Shown in pieces: positions 21,648-31,811 of a stretch of 64,000 nucleotides of DNA; position 1 is the first letter of the stretch; each line of letters starts with the position of its first letter. The DNA comes from Bilabrum cf. latius (lineage: Eukaryota; Bigyra: Bicosoecida; Bigyra; Bicosoecida): NCBI GenBank assembly GCA_965178125.1, contig OZ237774.1, positions 1 through 64,000 of the forward strand. Direction: 5' to 3'. The position numbers were made by a program, and so were the translations under genes. A model generated the notes under the pieces. The model saw only the letters and a list, made by a program, of their open reading frames with translations. It did not search any database and was not told the DNA's origin.

Positions 21648-24164
21648 TCATTCCCTTCCCCCCTGCTGCCCGTTTTCGTGCTCCGTCCCATCGCCAGCTT
21701 CCAGCAGACCTGCAGGCCCACGCACAGAGAAGCCCCTCCGGCGGCGCCCCCTCCTGTGCCTCGCCCCACTCCTCCTCACCTCGGCCGTCTACCCACTCCT
21801 GCCCCCTGTTGTCCCACCCTCCTCCGTATCCTCCCCCCACCCCTCCTGCGTTGGTACCGGAGACCGCACATCGTCCAGCATCCTCTTCCGGTCCCTCAGA
21901 GGCATGCGCGCCGCCGCCAGCTGCATGCCCCTGTAGTCCTCCCCAGACACGCCGAGCTCCCGCTCCGCCGCCTCCATGCCCGCCCCTGTGCTGGCCCGAT
22001 CCTCCGCCGCCTCGCTCCACTTGCCGCCCGGCTGCACCTCAAAGGCTGGGCCCACCGCGCCCAATGGATCCTCCTCCAGCAGCCGCCGCACGGCTCGCCC
22101 CCTGCGTCCCGCAGGCACGTCCATCCGCGCCACCATCCTGTGGAGGTCCTTCGCGTCACTGCCCTCCTCCAGCTCACCCACTACGGCCTGCTTCCGCTCC
22201 CACTCAGACACCTTTTTCCTTGTTTCCTGGGTGCCTTTGGCTTGACCACTCTGCCTAGAAGCGCCCCGACGGCTCCCCGCGGCCATTCCACCGATCTCCT
22301 CCTCTTCTTCTTCGCCATCTTCCTCGTGGAAGCCCGCCTCCTCCCCATCCCAACCGACACCCACGCCGCCTCCAGGAGCAGGCCCCTCCCCCTCCTCCCA
22401 CATGAACCCCGAATCAGAATCGGAGCCAGCCAAGCCCTTCCCCTCCCCCTTCCCCTTCACCTTCCCCCTTCCCTTCCCAAACCCGCTTTCCCTTGCCTGC
22501 ATCCTCGCTCTCTCCCTTTCCCTCCGCAGCGCCTCCCGGGCCCGCCTCTCCGCCTCCTCACCCGCCTCCACCAGCCCCCCCAGCCCATCCCCCCCACCCC
22601 CACTCCTACCCCCCTTCCTCTCCGCCCGGTCCCTCCCCTCCAGCAGCCGAGCCGCCCTGCTGGCCCGCAGCTCCCTCCCCTCCCCTCCAAGGTACGCCTC
22701 CACCGCGAACTCCCTCGCTGCCTCGTCCCGCTGCACCTTGCGCGCCTGGGCAGCGGCGCGCCCCGCATCCGGGGTCAGCAGCGCCAGCGCCGCCTCATTA
22801 CCCACGATGGCCCCAGCCCCCGCCGCCCTGCCCTCCCTCGAGGATCCCCCCGGCTCGCCATGCCCATGCCCCCGCCCCGGGAGCTGGCCCAGCCCAGGCA
22901 AGGGAGGCAGCGCGGCCGTCCTCCTTACCCTCCTGGCGGCCAGAGACACACCTCCAGGCACCCTCACGGCCCTCCCCTTCCTCAGCATGGCCCCGATGCC
23001 TCTCCGCAGCTGGGACCGAGACACGCCCAGCGCCCTCTTGAGCAGAGCAGGGGTCAGCGACGAGGGCTCAACCAGTGCCCTGTCTTCGCCTTCACCGGCA
23101 CCGACACCCCTCTCGCTTTCTGCCTACCCCTCCAGAGCCTCGTCCCCTATGGGGAGAACCCCGGGGATACCCCCCCGCACGGGGTCGCCCTGCATCCCCC
23201 GGCTGCCCCCCTGCCCCCGGGTCCTACCCCCTGGGGCTGGGGCCATATCCCCGGGCTGCTGCAGCCACTTCTCAATCGCCCGCCCCTGTGCGACTCCCCC
23301 ACTCTAGGCCCCACCCCCCATCCCCCCGGGTGCCGCCTCCCCCCACCGTGCCTCGGGTCGCAGCAGCTGCTCCCGGGTCCACCCCAGCCTAGCCAGCCGG
23401 TGCAGGAACGAGGACACCTCCCGGGCACTCTTGCGGCCGCCTGCTGACAGTGCCACTACACACACACGGTCGCTGTCAGCCATGCCGGTCAGCGCATCGG
23501 CCAGCGAGGACGCCCCGGGGGGAGAGGGGAGCGGGCCGTACACCGGAGCAAGTGCTCGGGCGTACTGCTCGTCCCAGGGGCCCCGGACCGCAGCAGATGC
23601 GCCTGTGGCATCACCAACATCATGCGGACTCAATGAACCGTACAGCTTTGCCTCCACCTCTCCCTCGTGCTTGCCCGTGTGGAAGGCCAGCACCCGCTCC
23701 CCTAGCTGCAGAGTGCGAGTGGTGTGCCGCAGGGGCAGCCAGGCGAGTCCGGTGGTTGTGCTAGTGGCTGTCCCTGCAGGGCCGCGCGACGATGGTGAAG
23801 TGGTCAGTGGCTTGGCACCAATTCTTTCCACTCTGAGCCAGTAGCCGGCTGCACCATCGGATGACAGCACAGTGCAAGACAGCGGCACATCACTTCCAAG
23901 TCGTACCAAGCTCCTGTCGGACGATGACTCTGCGTTATTACCCTACGGATTGCGGGTATTACTATAGGAAATGGTACCTGGCTGTCCTCGAGTGCGCTTC
24001 TTGCCTCGCACGCGCATAGTCTGCGTACTTGCAGCAGTTCTTCTCGCCAGTGAATGGATGTCGCCTCCGCACACATCACTCAGCGCGTTTAGGGCCGCGG
24101 CCGCCCGCCGCAGTCCAGCAAGTGGGGTCTGTCGTGTGATAGTCGACACAGTGGATGCTCTCAT
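21648..24164 (-). CDS. Unknown Ala/Gly/Arg-rich protein with three in-frame UAGs
   Basis: Not recognised. One long minus-strand frame, from about 23929 to TGA at 21648-21650, is interrupted only by TAGs at 23304, 23124 and 21789 (first plus-strand base of each). A possible first exon, 23978-24164, starts MRASTVSTITRQTPLAGLRR and joins through a 48-base GT-AG intron, which is short for this genome, so the 5' end is tentative. The middle is charged and helical (ARKVQRDEAAREFAVEAYLG, then AEEAERRAREALRRERERAR-like sequence) with an acidic EEDGEEEEEEIGG stretch. Head-to-head with seryl-tRNA synthetase, about 131 bases apart, and convergent with HADHA. Confidence 0.6.
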
Positions 24165-24295
24165 GTTTTGGTACGGCGTGGAATATGCTCCGAAGGCTTG
24201 CAAGGTTACAACCGGGGTTCCCGAGCCGGAGCGAAAATTCGTGCCACCGCTTGAGAAGAGAATCACGAGCATTACGGTATAGTCGTCGAACGGAG

Positions 24296-26837
24296 ATGGC
24301 AGGAAATGCGCCTGTAGACATTGTTTTGCTACGCGAGGACCAGGGCGGCGACCCGAACTGGTGGAGAAAGCAGCAGGAGCTTCGCTTCAAGGATCCAAAG
24401 GTTGTAGACCTGATCCTCGAGCATGACCAGGTGAGCCCGCACAAGGTTACAGTTTAGACGCAGCAAATCAGCCGCCTTATGATATATTGTATGTTAAGCT
24501 ATGCTGATGCGCTCAGACTGACCGCAATACACGCCATGGTTTTGCCTTTCATACCACGGGCGGCATTTGGTTCTCTCTTCTCGATGGACTCTTTTACCGG
24601 GAATGCAGGTGTTCAGGACGTCCGATACCGCCATCCGCGACCTCAAGAAGAAGAGGAACGACGCAAACAAGGAGCTTGGGGCCATGCACAAGGCGGCCAG
24701 GGGAGACAAGTGAGGCGGGTGTGACATTTCCTGTGGCTGTAGCACGAGCACCCTGTGCGCCACCACCAGTGTTCTACTTTCGTAGTGTGCATCTCAACCC
24801 GATCAACGCAGGTCTAAGATTGACACGAAGCGCCAGGCCGAGCTGGAGCAGGTCAAGGAGAGCGTCGTGGGCGACATCGAGATGAACGAGCAGCGCCGCG
24901 CCACAGCCCTGGAAGAGAGGGACCGCCTGCTGGGCCACCTGGGCAACGGGGTGCACCCTTCCGTGCCTGTGTTCCAGAGCGAGGACCACAACGAGGTCGT
25001 CAGGGAGGTGGGCGGCAAGCCCTCCCCTGCCGACGTGTACTCGGGCGAGGACGTGCCTGCCTCCCCCTTGGACGGCCGACCGAGCCCCCGCCCCCTGCAC
25101 CACCACGAGCTGCTGCACATGATCGGCGGGTACGAGGCCGAGGCGGGGTCTAAGGCCGCTGGACACAGGGGGTACTACCTCACTGGCCCTGGGTTCAAGC
25201 TGAGCATGGCAGCCGTGCAGTACGGCCTGGATTTCCTCGCGGAGAGGGGGTACACCCCCGTGCAGCCCCCTTACTTCCTCAGCAAGTCCGTGATGGGCGC
25301 CGTGGCAGAGCTCGAGGACTACGACCAGCAGCTGTACCATGTGGCTGGGGCTGGTAGCGAGCCGGAGGACAAGAAGGACGCCAAGAAGGACGCCAAGAAG
25401 GGGGCAGCCAAGGGCGGGGCTGCCTCGGGGGCGGGCACCACCGCGGTGCTGCCGACCCACGCGGCCGTGTCTGGCGGTGGGGAGGACAAGTACCTGATCG
25501 CCACGAGCGAGCAGCCCTTGTGCGCGCTGCATATGGGCCAGTCCATCGACTGCGGGTCGCTGCCACTGCAATACGCTGGATTCTCGACGTGCTTCAGGAA
25601 GGAGGCAGGCAGCCACGGGCGGGACACGTGGGGCATCTACCGCGTGCACCAGTTCGACAAGGTGGAGCAGTTCGTGATCTGCGAGCCGCACCAGTCCTGG
25701 TCCATGCACGAGAGGATGATCAAGGCCGCCGAGGAGCTGTACCAGTCCCTGGGGTTCGCCTACCGCGTGGTGACCATCGTGAGCAAGGAGCTCAACAACG
25801 CCGCCGTGAAGAAGTACGACCTGGAGGCGTGGTTCCCCGCCTACCAGGAGTACAGAGAGCTGGTCTCCTGCTCCAACTGCACGGACTACTAGGCCCGCTC
25901 CATGGGCACGACAATCCTGGGAGGTGACGCCGACTCTGCCAAGAAGCAGGCGGAGGTTGAGGCCGCCTCCGAGGCCCAGGGGGTCAAGCTGCCCGTGCCC
26001 CCGGGGTCCAGGGGACCGGAGGCACAGAGCAAGAGGCACCCTCACTTCCTGAACTCGACCCTGGTGGCGTCCACCCGCGTGCTGTGCTGCTTGCTGGAGA
26101 ACTACCAGACCCCCCGTGGCATCAAGGTGCCCGACGTGCTGGTGCCCTACATGGGCGGGACCACCTTCATCCCCTTCGTGCGCCCATGCCCCGTGAATGC
26201 CAACGCGGCCAAGATGGCTAAGGCCAAGAGCAAGAAGTCTGGCGGCGGTGGCGGCGGCGGCAAGGGCAAGGCCAAGGGTGGATAGGCCAAGGGTGGAGCC
26301 AAGGGTGGATAGGCCAAGGGTGGAGCCAAGGGTGGAGCCAAGGGTGGAGCCAAGCCAGCCGCCGCACCAAAGGCAGCTGCACCCAAGCCAGCCCACGCCG
26401 CCCCCAAGGCAACCACCGCTGCTGCTGCCGCTGCTGCTGCCCCCAGGACAGGCGGTCCCGAGGAGGGTCGCCCCGCCCTGCGCATGGGCGGCGTGGGTCT
26501 GGCCCACCTGAACGCGCGCCTGGCCAGCCTCCCCTACGTGGCGGGCTTCGCGCCGACGGGAGAAGATGCCGCCGTGCTGCGGCTGCTGGAGGCAGCCCCC
26601 CTGGTGGCTGCAGGCGGAGAGGCGCAGGCCGCGACTGGCACCACGCTGGGCTCTGCCGCCACTGTGGCTCTGGCTGCAGTCATCCCGCCCGTGCACCACG
26701 TCAGGTACCCTCACCTGGTGCGGTGGCTCAAGCGGGCCCAGGCCATGCGGCCAGCGGACTGGCAGGCGGCGGGCGTCTCGGACGGGGCTGTGGCGGGGTT
26801 CGAGGCGGGGCCGGCCAGCGCTTTCTTCCGCGGCTGA
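24296..26837 (+). CDS. SARS1: Seryl-tRNA synthetase, cytosolic type, with C-terminal GST-C-like extension
   Basis: Charges tRNA-Ser with serine. Exons 24296-24430, 24609-24709 and 24812-26837; introns of 178 and 102 bases. The N-terminal coiled-coil arm begins REDQGGDPNWWRKQQELRFK. Class II motifs follow: LIATSEQPLCALHMG, STCFRKEAGSHGRDT and RELVSCSNCTDY. TAG at 25890-25892 replaces the Gln that follows TDY in every SerRS I know, then the protein resumes ARSMGTT. Two more TAGs (26283, 26310) lie in an Ala-Lys-Gly-Gly repeat linker. After an Ala/Pro-rich stretch comes a domain like the EF-1B/GST C-terminal fold (LNARLASLPYVAGFAPTGED, YPHLVRWLKRAQAM). TGA at 26835. Total about 753 residues, versus 514 in human. 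Confidence 0.95.
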
Positions 26838-27160
26838 TCGTGGAGTTGCAGTGCAATGCAGTGCGCCCAGCCCAACCCTTAAGAAGGGCGTGCAACCAAT
26901 GAGTTGTGTGTGGCAAGCATAGATGCTAGCAAATGTCACCTTCATGCATCCACTTAAAAGCGAGCACTTTAATATTTCAGGATTGAGTGCAATCCACCGG
27001 CTTGCACCCCACATCGGATCAGTACTGCACACGCTCAGGCCAAGGCCCTTTTTCCCCGGGGCGAGGCCTGCACACCAGACTAGGCTATCCATCAGGTAGC
27101 CCAGTTCTTCCGTGCTCAGCGGCTGTTAAAGGCGACTGGCACCCCATCAGCTCCACCGCC

Positions 27161-29378
27161 TCACATGCCCGGGAAATCGTCCATCTTCTCCAGCACCGCC
27201 GCCCTCCCCGCCTCAGTCTGCAGGCAGTCCACCACCTCGGCGAGCCCCTCCACCAGCGAGGTGCACCTGTACGGCACACCGTGCTCCCTGCAAGCTGCCC
27301 TCACCTTCTGCGCGATCAGGGGCAGGTTGTGCCTCGGGGCCGTGGGGAACATGTGGTGCTCCACCTGGTAGTCCAGCCCGCCCATGAGCCACGACACGAG
27401 GGACTCCCCCAGCGCCACACCGTCCTGCCCCTGGGTCTCCATGTCTCGGTCCTCGCCGTCCTTGCCCGCGGGCTTGGCTCCCATCCGCACCACCCCCTTG
27501 ATGTTGCGGGTGGTGAGGACCTGCTGCAGGTAGAATCCCCTGGGGCGGTGCTTGTGGTCGATCATGGTCATGCCGTTGTGCCCCACCACGAACATGGTGG
27601 CCAGCAGCAGCCCGCCCGTGCACTGCGCCAGCATGTAGTACGACAGCCAGGCCTCCACGGGCACGCCCACGGCCAGCAGCGCCAGCAGCCCCCCGTAGTG
27701 CAGGGCCAGCCCCGCGGGCTCCCAGTACCCCCAGGGCAGGGGGGCCTTCCGCGTCTCCTCCCCGTCCATGGCGTACCCCGAGCTGATGCCAAGCGCGTGG
27801 CACAGGCTCTGCTGGGACCACACGATGCGGGCGAAGGACAGCAGCGGCACAAACGTGTAGGCCTAGATCTTCATCTGCGCCCGCATCCACCACGCGTCCC
27901 CATCGGCGCCCTCCTTCATCCCCTGCTTCAGGTAGTAGTCCGACCAGGCCAAGAAAGGCATCGTGTCCACGTCCGGGTCACCGTCGTGCCTGCCCGCCCC
28001 CGACTCGTGGTGGTTGGGGATGGCGTGGTGCCTGTTGTGCTTGTTCTTCCACCAGTCCACGCTGAACCCCTGGCACACGTTGCCCACCCACCAGCCCAGC
28101 AAGTCGCCCAGCCGCCTGTCAGCTCCGCCCCAGGAAGCAACCCCCTCAGCGCCCTCGCTGCCCCACCCAGAGAACACCTGGTGGTGGATGTAGTCGTGCG
28201 ACAGCCACCCGCACTGCTGCCAGAACAGCGCCATCAGCAAGGCAGACACAGCCGTCCACAGGTCGGGCACCACCAGCCCCGCCTCCGCCCCCAGCAGCCC
28301 GACGACACCCGCGGCCCAGCCATCGCTCCTGGCCGAAGCGGCCGCCTCGTGCCTCTCCCGGGCCCCGTGCAGCAGCACAGCCGCGGAGGCAGCCCCCAGC
28401 GCCATCGTGCTGGCGAACTTTACCCAGTAGTACCATGCGCTCGCGTCCAGCAGCCCCTGCCGCTTGAGGTCCCCCCGCAGCCGTCGGATTGCGGCTCCGA
28501 ATGCGTCCTGCTTGGCTGCAGGCAGGCGCATGGTGGTCAGCGCAAGCCCGCTGTGTGCCTGGGTGGTGTCTTCCATTTGCACCTGCTTGTCCTTCTCCTC
28601 GCCCTCGGCTTTGCTCTCGCTTGCAGTGGTCTCTTCGCCCTGCACGGTGTCAAACCCATCCAGCGAAGTTTCGGGCCCCTCGGCGCGCCCGATGGACCGC
28701 TCGGCCACCAGCTTGCGGGCCTCGGCAGAGTGGAAGGCAGCAAACACGTCCGAGGCGTCGCGCCCCGCCCACGTGTGGATGAGAGACCCACCTGGGTGCC
28801 CATCGGGCCCGGTGGACCAGTTGCTCACGTCGCATACCTGCGGGTTCAGCGGGGCGGCGGAAAGGTGCAGATGTAACGGCGATGCCGAGATCGGTTCGGA
28901 TCCACTGGCAGCTTTACCTGGACCTAAAATACGGACATGCTGGTGTGGAGATAACAAGTGATCCTTAAGCTTTATAGCGAAGGAGTGCTGCTCATCAGCT
29001 CCTGCTGCTGCCGGCGAACTGGCTGGACTCTTCCTTGGGGGCACTGACGTGAGCACTTCCCATACCAGTTGGCGACTACAAATGCTCTGGTCATGCCCAA
29101 CAAGCAGTCAAGTGTGCAGTACGGATATATTGACTGTATTAGTGACCCCACCCATCACAGTGGGCATGAATTGCGCTGCAAAACCTTCGAACCGCACTGC
29201 TCACCACACCATCAACTACTAGCCAGGCATCCTTCGGGGTCGAATGCTCTCGAATTGCTGACCATGAGATCTTTTTGTTAGGTATCCCAGCCTGCTTTGA
29301 TGTCTGCCTTGCACCGCGCCCCATCGTGCCAGAGTGGAAGTGCATTCCCAGACCCGAGACTGGTCTTTGTTGAAACAT
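27161..29378 (-). CDS. Front-end fatty-acid desaturase with cytochrome b5 domain
   Basis: Membrane desaturase that inserts double bonds between an existing one and the carboxyl end (delta-4/5/6/8 type). Exon 1 (29205-29378) encodes the start of the cytochrome b5 domain, WSAIREHSTPKDAWLVVDG; exon 2 (27161-28837) continues VCDVSNW and the haem motif GHPGG. Histidine boxes are HDYIHH, HNRHH and QVEHH, the Gln-first third box being diagnostic for front-end enzymes. A TAG at 27863-27865 (minus frame) lies between KI and AYTFVPLLSFAR and is read as Gln. An unusual acidic linker of roughly 90 residues separates the two domains, giving about 616 residues. The start is uncertain: ATG at 29378, or an internal Met. 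Divergent from the succinyl-CoA ligase gene across 108 bases. Regiospecificity cannot be told. Confidence 0.9.
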
Positions 29379-29486
29379 TACCTTACTATAACATTAAACC
29401 AGACAATTTGATTCGGAGCAAGAAAAGTCTGCAGACGGTGACCGTAATACTGCACAGTAGGCGCGCCTAGATTAGTTTCGGTTAGG

Positions 29487-31234
29487 ATGCTTGGCAGAGT
29501 CGTGCGCAGCAGGGTTGCAAATGCAGCCAGGATGGGCCAGGTGAGTGTGAAAACGATTTGATCCCGTCCCTGGGAGCAGCTGCAACAGGTGCTTCTCCTG
29601 GGCCGATCGGCTCCCATCGACGCCATAGCATCCGGATATGCTCCTTACGTGTGCACTACCCCACTCTGTACTATATATGCCTCGCATGATCCATAATACT
29701 CGCAGAATGCGCTTCGCTAGACGCAGCGCCGCTGGTTGAATCTTCACGAGTACCAGAGCAAGCAGCTTGCAGAGAAGTTTGGAGTTGCCATGCAGAAGGG
29801 TGAGAGCTACGTGCCGCCGTGTTCCTGTTTGCATCAAAGTTTATCGCCAGCCAGCTGTACGCTTCAGATTAACGTATTTACAATTCGATTTCGCAGGTGA
29901 TGTGGCGCAGACCGCCGATCGCGCGGCTGAGGTGGCCCGGGGAATCTTGTCAACAAACCCCAACGCAGACCTTGTCGTGAAAGCACAGATCCATGCAGGT
30001 GGTAGGGGCAAGGGCTACTTCAAGGAGAATGACTTCAAGGGCGGCGTGAAGGTCGTGAAGACCGCCGAGGACGTGAGGCACCGATCTAGCATTTGTACGC
30101 GACATGCGAGCATCGAGGTGCATTACCAGCTTATTTCCAAGTCGTGGATACATCCAATTATCCAGGATGTATAGAGTGGTGCTAGCGCAGCCTTGGAGCC
30201 ACTCTGCCGTCACTAACTCTCCATCGTCATCCCTCCTCGCCATTTCTCCGACCGCGCAGGTGGAATCCATGTCTGCCAAGATGCTCGGCAACACCCTGGT
30301 CACCAAGCAGACGGGCGAGGAGGGGCAGCAGTGCTCCAGCGTGCTCATCAACGAGGGCGTGGACATCGAGCGGGAGCTCTACTTCGCCCTGCTCATGGAC
30401 CGGGCGGCTCACGGGCCCGTGGTTGTGGCCTCCACCCAGGGCGGCATGGACATCGAGGAGGTGGCCGAGACCAACCCCGATGCCATCATCAAGGTGCCAG
30501 TGGATATCAAGCAAGGCATGTCCAAGGAGCAGGCCGAGGACATCGCGGCCAAGCTCGGGTTCGAGGGAGACCTGAGGACCAACGCGGGGGATCAGTTCCG
30601 GGCCCTGTACGACATGTTCATCGGGACGGATGCCACGCAGGTGGAGATCAACCCCCTCGCGGTGGCCAGGACCAGCGGTGTGGAGGGGGCCAAGGACCAG
30701 GTCATCTGCGTGGACGCGAAGCTCAACTTTGACGACAACGCGTCCTACCGGCAGAAGGACATCTTCGCCATGCGTGACACGAGCATGGAGGACCCGAGGG
30801 ACGTGGCAGCGGAGGAGGCTGGACTCAACTACATCGGGCTGGACGGGAACATCGGGTGCATGGTCAACGGGGCAGGGCTGGCCATGGCCACGATGGACAT
30901 CATCAAGCTGCACGGGGCCTCGCCCGCCAACTTCCTTGACGTGGGCGGGGGCGCCACTGTGGAGCAGGTCACAACGGCCTTCAAGCTGCTGACGAGCGAC
31001 TCCAACGTGAAGGCCCTTTTGGTGAACGTGTTCGGAGGCGTGGTCCGCTGCGATGTGATCAGCGAGGGCATCGTGACTGCTGCCAAGGAGGTGGGCCTGT
31101 CCATCCCGCTCGTGGTGAGGCTAGAGGGGACCAACGTGGAGAAGGGGAAGGCCATCCTAGAGGCATCCGGGCTGGATATCACCACGGCGGATGACCTGGA
31201 CGATGCCGCCAAGAAGGCGGTCGCGGCCGTGTGA
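29487..31234 (+). CDS. sucC: Succinyl-CoA ligase beta subunit, mitochondrial
   Basis: TCA-cycle enzyme subunit (ortholog of bacterial sucC and yeast LSC2) that binds nucleotide and makes ATP or GTP from succinyl-CoA. Four exons: 29487-29540, 29727-29799, 29897-30072 and 30260-31234. Exon 1 is a short basic presequence ([18 protein letters not shown]). The ATP-grasp domain shows [33 protein letters not shown] and [12 protein letters not shown]; the ligase domain shows [26 protein letters not shown] and VVRLEGTN. All junctions are GT-AG with GCAG acceptors and keep frame. No in-frame TAG; the stop is TGA. Whether it prefers ADP or GDP is not decided from sequence. Confidence 0.94.
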
Positions 31235-31811
31235 TGAGTGGCCGTGCGGAAAGAAGCAAGTGCAGGCAAACATGCGGTAGTGCAGCGTATCGGGAGGTCT
31301 ATCTGGGAGCTGGGCGGGTCTCGACCGGCGATCTGGGTGGTTTATGACACCAAGTCATTGGATGGCTGTAGCGTACCGTTGTATAGGAAAACAAGCAGTC
31401 GTCCACAGAAGGCGGAGCACCCACCTTTTCTTGCGTTCATCTTCGTTTCGAATCGTGGTCGTGACTGTCACAGTTTTCCCTCATCACTAGCTGGATCCTC
31501 ATGGCAGCCCCCTCAAGTGGGGCTAATTAGGTTCAAAATACAGTTAACCCAGTTGGAACCGGGGATAGCAACCATCATAGCCCAGAGAAGTGGCGCGTTG
31601 GAGCTTGTGATGGGAAGCATTCGCTGCCAGTACGTGTTGCTCAAACCGTGGTGGCATTCCCATGCGTGAGATACAGCAGCGCGTTTATGCATGTTCTGTT
31701 GTCTGTTTTACGTGATTTTGGGCGTGATTCGCTGATAATAACCGTGTTTGGCCTCACTACCTATCGCCGCAACTCTGCTGTACTCCCCGTAACCGGTCGC
31801 AGTGCGTCTTG
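31235..31811. other. Intergenic region
   Basis: About 577 bases of lower GC between two plus-strand genes, holding the 3' UTR of the ligase gene and the promoter of the transporter. A 143-codon frame exists but has no recognisable protein character. Confidence 0.6.

Noticed and set aside
26987-28876. 629-codon plus-strand ORF opposite the desaturase
   Set aside because: High GC makes antisense frames open; the minus strand carries histidine boxes and the cytochrome b5 motif.
31238-31669. 143-codon ORF downstream of succinyl-CoA ligase
   Set aside because: Lies in the presumed 3' UTR, with no protein-like features.
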